DNA from: Salinisphaera sp. G21_0
GTDB taxonomy: Bacteria > Pseudomonadota > Gammaproteobacteria > Pseudomonadales > Endozoicomonadaceae
Assembly (NCBI RefSeq): GCF_017744115.1
Contig: NZ_JAGHQW010000041.1
Location: forward strand, 1-55,963
Length of the DNA stretch: 55,963 nt
Reading direction: 5' to 3'
How positions within the stretch are numbered: position 1 is the stretch's first letter; each line of letters begins with the position of its first letter. The notes beneath the pieces are model-generated. The model ran no database searches and was not told the origin of the DNA. It saw only the letters and a list, made by a program, of their open reading frames with translations. The position numbers were made by a program, and so were the translations under genes. Positions 26,831 to 36,489 of the stretch are shown piece after piece.

Positions 26831-28282
26831 ATGTACGATAAAACCATTGCAGAACAGAGCCGGGCATTAGCCAGTGGCGAAATATCCAGTGTCGAGTTGA
26901 CACAAACCTACCTTGACCGAATCAGGCAGTTCGATGGTGACATCAACAGCTTTATTACGGTGACTGAAACGTTAGCCCTGGAACAGGCGGCAGCAGCCGA
27001 CCAACGCCGTGCAGCAGGCGATGCCCACGCCATGACCGGCATTCCCGTTGCCCATAAAGACCTGTTCTGCACACAAGGCGTGAAAACCTCCTGCGGTTCA
27101 AAAATGCTGGACAACTTTATTGCCCCTTATGAGTCCACCGTCACCGGCAAATTCAGGGATGCGGGTGCCGTTATGCTGGGCAAAACCAATATGGATGAGT
27201 TTGCCATGGGCTCTTCCAATGAAAACAGCCATTATGGCCCGGTCAAAAACCCCTGGGATAAATCCGCAATCCCCGGCGGCTCCTCCGGCGGTTCTGCGGC
27301 AGCTGTAGCAGCCCTGCTGGCGGCTGGCGCTACCGGCACGGATACCGGTGGCTCCATTCGCCAGCCAGCCTCACACTGCGGCATTACCGGACTGAAACCA
27401 ACCTATGGCCGGGTTTCCCGCTGGGGTATGGTGGCCTACGCATCAAGCCTTGACCAGGCTGGCCCGATGACCCGCTCCGCTGAAGATGCCGCCATTATGC
27501 TGAACACCATGGCGGGCTTCGATAACCGCGACTCCACCTGTCTTGACCATGACGTACCGGACTACACAGCAACACTGAATGACGCCCTGGAAGGTCTGAC
27601 CATTGGGTTGCCAAAAGAGTACTTCGCGGCCGGACTGGACAGTGAAGTGGAACAGCAGATCCGCAATGCCATTGCCGAATATGAAAAGCTCGGTGCAAAC
27701 GTCAAGGAGATCAGCCTGCCCAATGCCAGGCTGTGCATTCCTGCCTACTACGTGATTGCCCCGGCAGAAGCCTCTTCCAACCTGTCACGCTTTGACGGCG
27801 TGCGTTTCGGACATCGCTGCGAAGACCCAAAAGACTTGATGGATCTCTACATTCGCAGCCGCAGCGAAGGGTTTGGTGAAGAAGTCAAACGTCGTATTAT
27901 TGTGGGTACCTATGCCCTCTCGGCTGGTTACTACGACGCCTATTACCGCAAGGCTCAGCAAATCCGTCGCCTGATCCGTGACGACTTCCTCAACGCCTTT
28001 AAAGAGTGTGATGTCATCATGGGTCCTAACGCCCCGACATCCGCCTTTGACATTGGCTCCATGAGCAATGATCCGGTCGCCATGTACCTCTCGGATATCT
28101 ATACACTGTCGGTTAACCTGGCAGGCCTGCCCGGATTATCCGTTCCCGCTGGCATGGCAAACCAGCGCCCTGTCGGCCTGCAAATCATTGGTCAGCACTT
28201 TGATGAAGCCCGCCTGTTGAATATTGGCCACCGCTTCCAACAGGCGACCGACTGGCACCAGAAATCTCCGGCATTGGTTTAG
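26831..28282 (+). CDS. gatA: Aspartyl/glutamyl-tRNA amidotransferase subunit A
   Basis: 483 residues. Amidase-signature enzyme that releases ammonia from glutamine for transamidation. The catalytic triad is visible: Lys76 (VAHKDLF), Ser151 (GGSSGGSAA) and Ser175 ([10 protein letters not shown]). Followed after 24 bases by gatB. Presence of gatCAB implies indirect charging of tRNA(Gln) and/or tRNA(Asn). Confidence 0.98.
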   Translation: MYDKTIAEQSRALASGEISSVELTQTYLDRIRQFDGDINSFITVTETLALEQAAAADQRRAAGDAHAMTGIPVAHKDLFCTQGVKTSCGSKMLDNFIAPYESTVTGKFRDAGAVMLGKTNMDEFAMGSSNENSHYGPVKNPWDKSAIPGGSSGGSAAAVAALLAAGATGTDTGGSIRQPASHCGITGLKPTYGRVSRWGMVAYASSLDQAGPMTRSAEDAAIMLNTMAGFDNRDSTCLDHDVPDYTATLNDALEGLTIGLPKEYFAAGLDSEVEQQIRNAIAEYEKLGANVKEISLPNARLCIPAYYVIAPAEASSNLSRFDGVRFGHRCEDPKDLMDLYIRSRSEGFGEEVKRRIIVGTYALSAGYYDAYYRKAQQIRRLIRDDFLNAFKECDVIMGPNAPTSAFDIGSMSNDPVAMYLSDIYTLSVNLAGLPGLSVPAGMANQRPVGLQIIGQHFDEARLLNIGHRFQQATDWHQKSPALV

Positions 28283-28306
28283 GACACAGGTACAGGACAC
28301 AGTAAT

Positions 28307-29767
28307 ATGCAATGGGAAACCGTTATCGGACTGGAGATTCACGTCCAGCTCGCCACCAAAACCAAAATATTCTCGGGTGCATCCACCGCTTTTGGTGCTG
28401 CACCCAACACCCAGGCCTGCGCGGTAGACCTTGGTCTGCCCGGCATCCTTCCCGTGGTGAACGAAGAAGCCATCAATATGGCCATTAAGTTTGGCCTGGG
28501 CATCGATGCCGAAATCAACAGGGTGAATGTTTTCGAGCGTAAAAACTACTTCTACCCGGATCTGCCAAAAGGCTACCAGACCACCCAGCTGGAGAAGCCA
28601 ATAGTGGGCGCTGGTCATGTGGATATCACATTGGCGGATGGCTCCACCAAAAGCATTCGCATCCACCACGCTCACCTGGAGGAAGATGCGGGCAAAAGTC
28701 TTCACGAAGGTTCTTTTAATGGAGAGCATGGCATGTCAGGGATTGACCTGAACCGTGCTGGCACTCCTCTGATTGAGATTGTCACAGAACCTGATATCCG
28801 CAATGCAGAGGAAGCCGTTGCCTTTGCCAAAAAGCTGCACTCCATTGTCACCACGCTGGGCATCTGCGATGGCGATATGTCCCAGGGGTCCATGCGGTTT
28901 GATGTTAACGTCTCCGTTCGCCCTAAAGGACAAAAAGAGTTCGGTACCCGCACAGAAACCAAAAACCTGAACTCCTTCAAGTTTATGGAGGCTGCCATCT
29001 TCAAAGAGGTAGAACGCCAGATCGACCTGATTGAAGATGGCGGAACCGTTATCCAGGAGACCCGTCTCTATAACGGTGATACCGGCGAAGCCCGCTCCAT
29101 GCGCAGCAAAGAAGAAGCGAACGATTACCGTTACTTCCCCTGCCCTGACCTGCTGCCGGTTATTATTGACGACAGTCGTCTTGAAAAACTGAAGGCTGAA
29201 ATGCCTGAAATGCCAGATGCCAAAAAAGCACGTTTTATCGCTGATTTTGGCCTGAGCGATTACGATGCCGACATACTTTCCGCTGACCAGGGGACGGCGA
29301 ACTACTTTGAAGCCACCGTCCGTGCCAGTGATGATGCCAAACTGTCTGCCAACTGGATTATGGGAGAACTGTCCAGATCCCTGAATCAGAACAGCATTGC
29401 CATCAGCGCAAGTCCGGTGACTGCCGAAATGCTCGGCGGCCTGATCAAGCGCATCAAAGACAACACCATCTCCGGTAAAATCGCCAAAGAGGTCTTTGAA
29501 GCACTCTGGCAGGGTGAGTGCAACACGGCCGATGCAGTCATCGAGAAAAAAGGCCTCAAGCAGGTGACCGATACCGGTGCCATTGAAGCCATGATCGATG
29601 ACGTTCTGGCCAACAATGCCCGGCAGGTTGAGAATTATCGTGCGGCTGAGGAAGACAAGCGCGGAAAAATGATCGGCTTCTTTGTGGGTCAGTGCATGAA
29701 AGCGTCCAAAGGCAAGGCCAACCCCGGCCTGGTTAACCAGATTCTGAAACAGAAACTGGACGGCTGA
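28307..29767 (+). CDS. gatB: Aspartyl/glutamyl-tRNA amidotransferase subunit B
   Basis: 486 residues. Binds the mischarged tRNA and activates its carboxyl with ATP. N-terminal [20 protein letters not shown] with the zinc/metal-binding and [15 protein letters not shown] motifs; C-terminal YqeY-like helical tail ([31 protein letters not shown]). Last gene of gatCAB; a long perfect hairpin follows. Confidence 0.98.
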   Translation: MQWETVIGLEIHVQLATKTKIFSGASTAFGAAPNTQACAVDLGLPGILPVVNEEAINMAIKFGLGIDAEINRVNVFERKNYFYPDLPKGYQTTQLEKPIVGAGHVDITLADGSTKSIRIHHAHLEEDAGKSLHEGSFNGEHGMSGIDLNRAGTPLIEIVTEPDIRNAEEAVAFAKKLHSIVTTLGICDGDMSQGSMRFDVNVSVRPKGQKEFGTRTETKNLNSFKFMEAAIFKEVERQIDLIEDGGTVIQETRLYNGDTGEARSMRSKEEANDYRYFPCPDLLPVIIDDSRLEKLKAEMPEMPDAKKARFIADFGLSDYDADILSADQGTANYFEATVRASDDAKLSANWIMGELSRSLNQNSIAISASPVTAEMLGGLIKRIKDNTISGKIAKEVFEALWQGECNTADAVIEKKGLKQVTDTGAIEAMIDDVLANNARQVENYRAAEEDKRGKMIGFFVGQCMKASKGKANPGLVNQILKQKLDG

Positions 29768-29776
29768 CCGAAGCTC

Positions 29777-29823
29777 TCAGGGGTGACATTAGCACCAGAA
29801 GTAGTCGCTAATGTCACCCCTGA
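29777..29823. terminator. 17-bp perfect inverted repeat after gatB
   Basis: 29777-29793 pairs with 29807-29823 without mismatch (core GGGGTGACATTAGC), with a 13-base loop. It begins 9 bases after the gatB stop. There is no T run on either strand, so it may be a 3'-end stabilising hairpin or a terminator that needs other factors. Confidence 0.55.
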
Positions 29824-30041
29824 AAAGCGTGATTAATTAACAAGACAACGTCCATCAAAACAGCCCCTCTCACTTCCGTCTGTGATTGCCCACCTGTTAA
29901 CCTGAATACGACAGATGACAAACATTTTATAAAAAACAGTAGGCATATAAAACCGCATAAAATATATTGATAAAGAATAAAAACAACTATTCGGACTGTA
30001 TTGCTTGATTTTAAGCCAACACAGCCAGAAAGGACTTCGTT

Positions 30042-30641
30042 ATGAAACAGGCATTTTCTCTTGCTGTTATTGCCCTGATGCCCACGGTCACCCATGCTGA
30101 CTGGCAGCCCGATAAAATAACGCTGGCTTTTGGTCAGTTTATAGCACCCTTTGATGATCGACAGGCTGATATCAATCAATATCGCCTGGCTCTTGCCTGG
30201 AACCTTTCAGACTCACTGTGGACATCAGAATCACTGCTGTTACAGAGTTATGCAGAACTGGCTCTGGGCAACTGGAAAAGCACTTTAAACCCAATGAGAA
30301 ACAGCTATCGAGTGGGAGCTGACAGTGTCAAACAGATCAGCTTTAGCCCTGTTTTTCGCTTCACAGGCAATGGTCTGTTAATAGGTCAAACCTCACCGTT
30401 TCTTGATCTTGGCGTGGGCGTTAGCTATCAGAGTGAGAAAGATATTGAGCAACAGGACTTTTCCGGAATCAATATGGGCAGGCGCTGGCAGTTTGAAACC
30501 CGGGCCATGGTTGGCCTGACACTGGGCGAGGGTAATCCATTTGAAGTCAGCTATGGCTGGATGCACTATTCAAATGCCGATCTGAAAGACGACAATGAAG
30601 GGCTGGATTTCCAAACCCTTCAGCTGGCCTACCGCTTTTAA
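30042..30641 (+). CDS. PagL-like lipid A 3-O-deacylase
   Basis: 199 residues. Signal peptide (MKQAFSLAVIALMPTVTHA) then an eight-strand beta-barrel-sized domain ending in Phe (QLAYRF), typical of outer-membrane proteins. C-terminal WMHYSNADLKDDNEGLDF contains the HxS pair and the following Glu that form the PagL catalytic triad. PagL removes the 3-linked acyl chain of lipid A and lowers its recognition by host immunity. AGGA precedes the ATG. Monocistronic, convergent with nhaD. Confidence 0.8.
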   Translation: MKQAFSLAVIALMPTVTHADWQPDKITLAFGQFIAPFDDRQADINQYRLALAWNLSDSLWTSESLLLQSYAELALGNWKSTLNPMRNSYRVGADSVKQISFSPVFRFTGNGLLIGQTSPFLDLGVGVSYQSEKDIEQQDFSGINMGRRWQFETRAMVGLTLGEGNPFEVSYGWMHYSNADLKDDNEGLDFQTLQLAYRF

Positions 30642-30667
30642 CTGACAGTCAGTTTTTACTACCTGGA

Positions 30668-32062
30668 TCAGCTATTAACCAGGAAGTGAGCCCAGATACT
30701 GGCCGCATACCCCAGGGCAATGGCCCAACTCCAGCGGAGATGGGTCATAAAGGTGTAGCCACCTTTTGATGTCCCCATCAAGGCAACGCCAGCAGCGGAG
30801 CCGATGGATAACAGGCTGCCACCCACACCTGCGGTCAGAGTTATCAATAACCACTGGAAGGCGTTCATTTCAGGGTCCATTCCGAGGATAGCAAACATCA
30901 CCGGAATGTTATCGACAATGGCAGAGATTATACCGGCGATGATATTAGTCCACGTTGCCCCAAGATCGGCATACATGGTTTGTGAGGCAAGGTCGAGATA
31001 ACCGAGATAGCGCAGGCCACCCACCGAGAAGATGACACCAAAGAAGAACAGCAGTGTATCCCATTCGGCATGGGCCACTTCCTGGAAGATATCGATTTTA
31101 TCCTCTTTGGACCGGGGACGTGCCGTCAATCGGCGGTTACTGGTCAGCCCCTGAATTTGCATGACATAGGTATAGAGCATCAACAGGGCGAGACCGGTCA
31201 TCATCCCCATAAATGGCGGCAGACCCAGCACTTTCTCAAAACTGACCGCCAGGAAGATGGTCACCAGAAAAAGCAGGCAGATGGTAATACCTCCACGGCG
31301 AATGGTGCTATCCACTCGCACACCGACCGGACGCCCTTTCTCAATGAAAAAGCTCATGATGATGGCCGGTACCAGATAATTAACCACCGACGGTATAAAG
31401 AGGCTGAAAAAGGTAAAGAACTCAACCTTACCTGCCTGCCACACCATCAGCGTGGTAATATCGCCAAAGGGGCTGAAAGCACCACCGGCATTGGCAGCAA
31501 CCACCACATTGATCATAGCCAGGGTAATAAACGTCGGTTTGCCTTCACCTACGGCCATGATCACCGCGCCCATTAACAGCGCGGTGGTAAGATTGTCGGC
31601 CACCGGGGAAATAAAGAACGCCATAACGCCGGTTATCCAGAAAAGACTTCGGTAATTAAAGCCCTTGCTGATCAGCCAGCTGCGTAACGTGGCAAACACC
31701 TGCCGGTCTTCCATGGCATTAATGTAGGTCATGGCGACCAGCAGAAAGAGGAACATCGCCGCATACTCTTCCAGATCATGCATCACGGCCTGTTTGAGTT
31801 CTTCGTGGGAAACGCCCTTCTGTGTAGCAATAAAAGCAATCAGTGCCCAGATGATTCCCGCTGCCATAATCACCGGCTTAGACTTACGCAGATGAAGCTG
31901 CTCTTCGGCCATCACCAGGCAGTAGGCAATTACAAAAATGGCAATGCAGGCCCAGGCTAACGGGCTGGATGTTACCCCCAGCACATTATCGCCAGCCAGA
32001 GCAGTGGTCGGCAGGCAGGCTAGCGCTCCCATTGACAGGCGTCTTTTCATTATTGTCGTCAT
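30668..32062 (-). CDS. nhaD: Na+/H+ antiporter NhaD
   Basis: 464 residues from ATG 32062 (a TTG further upstream is possible). Around eleven to twelve hydrophobic spans after a signal-like first segment (ACLPTTALA). Conserved NhaD blocks: ISPVADNLTTALLMGA, NAGGAFSPFGDITTLMVW, DNIPVMFAILGM. Ion-transporter superfamily; expels sodium in exchange for protons in marine and alkaliphilic bacteria. Divergent from the YbaK-like gene. Confidence 0.9.
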   Translation of the reverse strand: MTTIMKRRLSMGALACLPTTALAGDNVLGVTSSPLAWACIAIFVIAYCLVMAEEQLHLRKSKPVIMAAGIIWALIAFIATQKGVSHEELKQAVMHDLEEYAAMFLFLLVAMTYINAMEDRQVFATLRSWLISKGFNYRSLFWITGVMAFFISPVADNLTTALLMGAVIMAVGEGKPTFITLAMINVVVAANAGGAFSPFGDITTLMVWQAGKVEFFTFFSLFIPSVVNYLVPAIIMSFFIEKGRPVGVRVDSTIRRGGITICLLFLVTIFLAVSFEKVLGLPPFMGMMTGLALLMLYTYVMQIQGLTSNRRLTARPRSKEDKIDIFQEVAHAEWDTLLFFFGVIFSVGGLRYLGYLDLASQTMYADLGATWTNIIAGIISAIVDNIPVMFAILGMDPEMNAFQWLLITLTAGVGGSLLSIGSAAGVALMGTSKGGYTFMTHLRWSWAIALGYAASIWAHFLVNS

Positions 32063-32360
32063 AACTTCGTCCCACAGGCTCAATCTGAAGCCAGTGCTAA
32101 ATTGGTAAATTTAAAGATGGCGAAGGATACCTATACCGAGAGCAGAGTGCAAAAAAGCATCAAATAAAAGCAGCATGACGCAATGGCGGGATAAACAGAC
32201 AAGTCGGTACGAAAGCAAATAGCGATATGAAAAAAAAGCTATTAATACTTTTTTAGCTTAAAAACTGCTTTATATTGAACAATATTTCAACAGGTTTGCG
32301 TATAGACTTTATAGAACAGCTGTTCAATATTTTCGAGAATGATTTTTGAGAGAGTGTCTG
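32063..32360. promoter_or_regulatory. Divergent promoter region nhaD / ybaK-like, with inverted repeat
   Basis: AT-rich gap without a gene. ATATTGAACA at 32272-32281 and TGTTCAATAT at 32321-32330 form a perfect 10-base inverted repeat with a 39-base spacer; AACAGCTGTT at 32316-32325 is itself a palindrome. These may be operator half-sites. Exact promoters were not resolved. Confidence 0.3.
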
Positions 32361-32861
32361 ATGTCAATCGCTCCAAAACTTCAGGCTTTTTTAGCTCACA
32401 ACCAGGTCGATTATGAAGTGGTCAGTCACCCTTATTCAGACCGTGCACTCAACACTGCCCATGTCGCCTGCGTTCCCGTTAAACATATGGCTAAAGCCAT
32501 CGTTCTTCAGGATGAGGAAGGCTACGTAATGGCCATTGTTCCCTCCATGAACAAATTAATGCTGCGCTGGATAAATACAAAACTGAATCGCCATCTTCAC
32601 CTGGTCAGCGAACAAAGTCTTGAGGAGCTGTTCCCGGACTGTGAGATGGGGGCAGTACCGGCAATGGGCATAGCCTATGGCATGAAAACCTGCTGGGATG
32701 ATGAACTCAACGCCGTTCAGGATCTTTACCTGCAGGGAGGTAATCATCGGGAACTGGTGCATATTCAGAGGGAACAGTTTAAGCAGTTGCTGCAAGGCCA
32801 GCCTCATGCTGCCATCAGCTGTGATCCTGATGAAGCGGAGGCTTATGCAACGGACAACTAA
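32361..32861 (+). CDS. YbaK/EbsC-domain aminoacyl-tRNA deacylase
   Basis: 166 residues from ATG 32361. YbaK/ProX-type trans-editing fold: early YEVVSHPYSDRALNTAHVA, then the conserved KAIVLQDEEGYVMAIVP with the Lys that binds the 3' end of tRNA. Such proteins hydrolyse mischarged aminoacyl-tRNAs. Which tRNA is edited cannot be told. AGAGAG precedes the start. Stands alone between nhaD and a palindromic repeat. Confidence 0.8.
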   Translation: MSIAPKLQAFLAHNQVDYEVVSHPYSDRALNTAHVACVPVKHMAKAIVLQDEEGYVMAIVPSMNKLMLRWINTKLNRHLHLVSEQSLEELFPDCEMGAVPAMGIAYGMKTCWDDELNAVQDLYLQGGNHRELVHIQREQFKQLLQGQPHAAISCDPDEAEAYATDN

Positions 32862-32887
32862 GGAATTGGGCCTGAATAATTTCCTTT

Positions 32888-32944
32888 TTTGCCACAGAGG
32901 AAAAGCTTTTTGTTTTTCTCCGAGTCTCTGTGACTCCGTGGCAA
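32888..32944. repeat. Palindromic intergenic repeat (CACAGAG type)
   Basis: TTGCCACAGAG on the left pairs with CTCCGTGGCAA on the right, with additional CACAGAG/CTCTGTG pairing inside. It fills the gap between the convergent ends of the YbaK-like and channel genes. Could also act as a bidirectional terminator (TTTTT and AAAA runs lie in and beside it). Confidence 0.55.
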
Positions 32945-32950
32945 TCTCTT

Positions 32951-33928
32951 TTAGCGAATCATCTTCTTCACAAACAAAACAACAAAAAGCGCCAGGGAAA
33001 AGCTGCCGGTGAATGCTTCACAGGCAGCAACAATCCGGGACAGCCCCAGCGGGGTCAAGTCACCGTAGCCAAGGGTGGTAAACGTCACCACGCTGAAATA
33101 AAGACAATCAAGCCAATACCGGAGGTTCTGGAACAGATCCTGATTCTGGCTGAACCGGATAACCGTATCACCACCCTGAACCCCGGTGAACAGATAAAGG
33201 AAAGAGCAGAACACAATCAAAGCCACGGAAAAAAGCACCACTCGCAGCGGTGATTCACCATAGCCACTGATTCTGTCAACCAGGTAGGAAAGCACCCGTT
33301 GCCGCGAGCATTTTGGCATCTGCAACCGATGGAAGACCCTTTCCCGATAATAAAAATGACCGGCCTCCCTCATCATGCCGAGGTTTTCACAGTGTCGGCG
33401 AATATTTCTGGCAGACTCTTCCGCTTCTTCAAATAACGCCATGGCATTTTCAGGGTTGGCGGCAGCTTCCTGTTCCTGATAAAGCTTATCCCCCCACTTC
33501 ACATGATCCAGCAGACTGTTGTTCAGATTCACACCCAGCAGATTACAGCCTTCAAGATTTGCCCTATGCAGATTGGCACTGGAAAGATTTGCTTTTAACA
33601 GTCGGGAACCCGATAAATCCACACGATAAAAATGCCCATTACAGAGGCTGGCCCTGCTCAAGTCGCAGTTAACCAGTTGATATGGCTTACCGCCACCGTG
33701 GTTCACCAGGTTAACGTTGTCCAGATTAGCCCTGCGGAGAATAAAGCCTTCCATGGGCAGCCCGGTTTCTGCCCTCTTTTCCAGCCTCGCTTTTACCTCA
33801 TCTCCGGTTTTATCCACATCAGGATCATGCCAGAAGCAAAGCTGGCTGCCTGACTCCGCCACATCTTTGCAACGACCATATTGTCCGAAAAAAGAGCACT
33901 GATGCTCGGTCTTCTGCACCTGATTCAA
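32951..33928 (-). CDS. Pentapeptide-repeat two-TM ion channel
   Basis: 325 residues from TTG 33928 (AGGGA upstream; GTG three codons later is an alternative). N-terminus has a small Cys/His cluster (CSFFGQYGRC...LCFWHDP) that could bind zinc. Residues ~60-150 are pentapeptide repeats (RRANLDNVNL, LSSANLHRANLEGCNLLG). The C-terminal ~90 residues have two membrane helices around a pore loop with the potassium-selectivity filter TTLGYGDLTP. Predicted inner-membrane K+ channel with a right-handed beta-helix cytosolic domain. The gating signal is unknown. Confidence 0.85.
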   Translation of the reverse strand: MNQVQKTEHQCSFFGQYGRCKDVAESGSQLCFWHDPDVDKTGDEVKARLEKRAETGLPMEGFILRRANLDNVNLVNHGGGKPYQLVNCDLSRASLCNGHFYRVDLSGSRLLKANLSSANLHRANLEGCNLLGVNLNNSLLDHVKWGDKLYQEQEAAANPENAMALFEEAEESARNIRRHCENLGMMREAGHFYYRERVFHRLQMPKCSRQRVLSYLVDRISGYGESPLRVVLFSVALIVFCSFLYLFTGVQGGDTVIRFSQNQDLFQNLRYWLDCLYFSVVTFTTLGYGDLTPLGLSRIVAACEAFTGSFSLALFVVLFVKKMIR

Positions 33929-34008
33929 ACCCCGGTCCCTGTATTGCGACGACAGTTTCTGCTGAAAACCATCATCTTCCCTGCTGTGCTGACTATATCG
34001 GCCCGCTG

Positions 34009-34208
34009 ATTATGGTATTTACATCGCCGGTGACTTTACAGACAGCAAACTTTTCAACACACTGAACGCTTCTCTGATCAATGTGGGACCCTCCATGAAA
34101 ATTCTGTTTGTACTCTCCGCCCACGGTAAACCGGGGTCTATGAGTGAAAAAACGTGGAGTCATATATTTCACCAACACCTGCAAGAAGGAACCAAGAACA
34201 ATGAATAA
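34009..34208 (+). other. Gap with an unstarted open stretch before the DUF1499 gene
   Basis: One frame is open from just after a stop near 33990 to TAA at 34206-34208 and gives protein-like text (IYIAGDFTDSKLFNTLN, MKILFVLSAHGKPGSMSEK). The only ATG (34095) lacks a good ribosome site, and the stretch overlaps the start of the next gene. It may be the tail of a decayed gene; I cannot name it. Confidence 0.25.
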
Positions 34209-34641
34209 ATCTGCGCATTACATCCTGCCTTTACTGTTATTATTTTCCAGCCATTGGCTGCACGCTGACGTCCCGGAACTTACCTGCCCTGAAAGCCCGA
34301 ACTGCGTCAGCAGCCTCGCTTCTGGCAAACAGAATATTGCCCCCCTTTCCTTTGATCAGTCTGATACCCAGGGGATCAAGAAAAAACTGTTAGCCACTTT
34401 ACAGAACTGGCCCAATGCAGAGATTCTCAGCAGTAATGACCAGATCATTATTACGGTGTTCACCACCCCGTGGCTGAAGTTCAAGGACGACCTGATACTG
34501 ATTATTCGTCCGAACGGCACGGTTGATGTGCGCTCATCCTCTCGCGTCGGCTATTACGATTTCGGTACTAATCGTCGTCGTATCGAAAAGTTAAGAGCAG
34601 CGCTTGGTGATAAAACCAGCGCGGATGCAGAGTCAAAATAG
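34201..34641 (+). CDS. DUF1499 family exported protein
   Basis: 146 residues from ATG 34201 (AAGGAA upstream). Signal peptide ending LHA-DVPEL, then the DUF1499 pattern: PNCVSS near the N-terminus, TPWLKFKDDLILIIRP and DVRSSSRVGYYDFGTNRRRIE. Periplasmic, with no known reaction. A longer reading from 34144 is open but would bury the signal peptide. Confidence 0.75.
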   Translation: MNKSAHYILPLLLLFSSHWLHADVPELTCPESPNCVSSLASGKQNIAPLSFDQSDTQGIKKKLLATLQNWPNAEILSSNDQIIITVFTTPWLKFKDDLILIIRPNGTVDVRSSSRVGYYDFGTNRRRIEKLRAALGDKTSADAESK

Positions 34642-34714
34642 GACCCGAATCCGTTTACAGGCCTCCTCTTAGGTTGGACATTAAGCTTATCCCTCCATTT
34701 TCATTGGGGTTTCG

Positions 34715-34796
34715 GATGGAACCACGAAGGACACGAAGAGCACAAAGAAGAGCCATTCTTTTCCTTCGTGCTCTTCGTGTCCTTCGTGGTTCCATC
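34715..34796. repeat. Perfect 29-bp inverted repeat (ACGAAGGACACGAAG type)
   Basis: 34715-34743 and 34768-34796 are exact reverse complements (core CCACGAAGGACACGAAGAG) around a 24-base loop that is itself partly self-complementary. It fills most of the gap between the DUF1499 gene and the ArsC-like gene. Typical mobile palindromic intergenic repeat, possibly also a terminator. Confidence 0.85.
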
Positions 34797-34966
34797 TTTA
34801 ACTTGCCGAAGAGAGGAGTAGGCGCTTAATGTCTACCCTAAGAGGCCTCCTAGGCAAACACCTCCAGAAGAGTGTAAGCTTTGCTCGTTTTTTACAGCCA
34901 TTACTGAGCGTCTCAACCTCAGTTTGTACAACGCATAGCTTATGGAATCTCACAACAGGAGGCACG

Positions 34967-35311
34967 GTGGTCACCCTATACGGCATACCAAACTGCGACA
35001 CCATAAAGAAAGCACGCCGCTGGCTCGAAGGTGCTGGTATTGAATATCACTTTCATGACTACAGGAAAGACGGCCTGAGGAAAGAAATGCTCGAACAGTG
35101 GGCCAGTGAACTGGGCTGGGAGGCCCTGTTAAACCGCCGGGGAACCACCTGGCGGCAGCTTCCGGAAGAAGCAAAAGCAGCCATTAATGCAGAGCGGGCA
35201 ATTACCCTGATGCTGGAGCAACCCGCCATGATCAAGCGCCCGTTACTGGATACGGGCAGCCAGAAGTTGCTGGGCTTTTCCGAAGAACAATACCGCAACT
35301 TGCTGGCATAA
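34967..35311 (+). CDS. ArsC/Spx-family thioredoxin-fold protein (YffB-like)
   Basis: 114 residues from GTG 34967, which follows AGGAGG and begins exactly at the conserved [19 protein letters not shown]. The open frame continues upstream but those residues are not family-like. One Cys in the CxxT-type site (NCDT), then the RGTTWRQLP and KRPLLD motifs. YffB/Spx-like proteins have glutathione-dependent reductase-like folds; precise role is unknown. Lies 31 bases before dapD, a common pairing. Confidence 0.85.
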   Translation: MVTLYGIPNCDTIKKARRWLEGAGIEYHFHDYRKDGLRKEMLEQWASELGWEALLNRRGTTWRQLPEEAKAAINAERAITLMLEQPAMIKRPLLDTGSQKLLGFSEEQYRNLLA

Positions 35312-35341
35312 CAGACGTTCTGATTAATTGAAGGAATGAGA

Positions 35342-36379
35342 ATGAGCAAACCGCACTTCAGTCTGGCCATTGGTGTCGGCAGCAAAAACCGGAACGACCA
35401 GTGGCTGGAAGTATTCTACCCAAAACCTATTCTCAATCCAGCACCGGAACTGCTGGAGAGTATTGCCAAACTGGTTGGTTACCACGGTGGCAATACGTTT
35501 ATTGAGCTTGACAGCAAAACCCTGCACGCATTGGAAGACCTGTTTGTCGATATCGAACAAACTGAACTGGCTGCCATCACCCGCAGCCTGGAAGAAAGTG
35601 TACAACCCCGTGTGATCACTATTCTGGCAACCGATGAAGCACCCACCAGCACCCCCGAGGCTTATCTCAAGCTGCACCTGCTGTCACATCGTCTGGTCAA
35701 GCCACACGGCACCAACCTTCAGGGCATTTTCCCACTTCTGCCAAATGTTGCCTGGACCAGTGAAGGCGCAATCGACCTGGAAGAACTGCCAGCCCGTCAG
35801 CTGGCGGCCCGGGCAGAAGGCCGGGTTCTGAGTGTCAACTCCGTGGATAAATTCCCGAAAATGACCGACTACGTTGTCCCTGCCGGTGTCCGTATTGCCC
35901 ACACTGCCCGGGTTCGTCTGGGTGCTTATGTGGGTGAAGGCACCACCGTAATGCATGAAGGCTTTATCAACTTCAACGCCGGTACCGAAGGCAAGAGCAT
36001 GATTGAAGGTCGTGTTTCTGCCGGTGTCATGGTGGGTGAGGGCTCTGATCTTGGGGGTGGCTGCAGCACCATGGGTACCCTGTCCGGCGGCAATAACATT
36101 GTGATCTGTGTCGGTGAAAACTGTCTGATCGGTGCCAATGCCGGCCTGGGCATTCCTTTGGGTGACCGCTGCATTATCGAAGCAGGCCTTTACCTGACGG
36201 CAGCCAGTAAGGTTCAGGTGCTTGATGATCAGAAAAAGGTCGTTGAAGTCGTGAAAGCAGGAGACCTCTCAGGCAAGTCCGATCTGCTGTTCCGCAGAAA
36301 CTCCCTGACCGGAGCCCTGGAATGCCTCACCAACAAATCAGCCATTGAGCTGAATGATGAGCTGCACTCCCACAATTAA
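35342..36379 (+). CDS. dapD: Tetrahydrodipicolinate N-succinyltransferase
   Basis: 345 residues from ATG 35342 (AAGGAA six bases before; an ATG at 35336 is too close). Long, pseudomonad-type DapD. Catalyses succinyl-CoA + tetrahydrodipicolinate in the lysine/diaminopimelate pathway. Left-handed beta-helix hexapeptide motifs are clear (VPAGVRIAHTARVRLGAYVG, GTTVMHEGF, VMVGEGSDLGGG). C-terminus LLFRRNSLTGALECLTNK matches the family. Likely co-transcribed with the upstream ArsC-like gene, with a terminator after it. Confidence 0.97.
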   Translation: MSKPHFSLAIGVGSKNRNDQWLEVFYPKPILNPAPELLESIAKLVGYHGGNTFIELDSKTLHALEDLFVDIEQTELAAITRSLEESVQPRVITILATDEAPTSTPEAYLKLHLLSHRLVKPHGTNLQGIFPLLPNVAWTSEGAIDLEELPARQLAARAEGRVLSVNSVDKFPKMTDYVVPAGVRIAHTARVRLGAYVGEGTTVMHEGFINFNAGTEGKSMIEGRVSAGVMVGEGSDLGGGCSTMGTLSGGNNIVICVGENCLIGANAGLGIPLGDRCIIEAGLYLTAASKVQVLDDQKKVVEVVKAGDLSGKSDLLFRRNSLTGALECLTNKSAIELNDELHSHN

Positions 36380-36435
36380 GCCCGCAATGATTGTGTATTG
36401 AAAATAACGCGGTGAAGAAAGGGTAGCGCATACTT

Positions 36436-36464
36436 ATAGCCCCGGTGCATAATACTGGGGCTAT
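36436..36464 (+). terminator. Terminator-like hairpin after dapD
   Basis: ATAGCCCC, 13-base loop, GGGGCTAT, then TTATTA. Located 56 bases after the dapD stop and 25 before the next start. Confidence 0.6.
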
Positions 36465-36489
36465 TTATTAAGATCAGGTTTAAATAATA

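Noticed and set aside
28136-28729. 197-codon frame antisense to gatA/gatB
   Set aside because: Spans the junction of two conserved genes and reads as a codon-bias shadow.
31070-31576. 168-codon frame antisense to nhaD
   Set aside because: His-rich shadow of membrane-helix codons; nhaD is intact.
34829-34966. 46-codon N-terminal extension of the ArsC-like protein
   Set aside because: Family homology begins exactly at GTG 34967, which has AGGAGG; the upstream part is not family-like.
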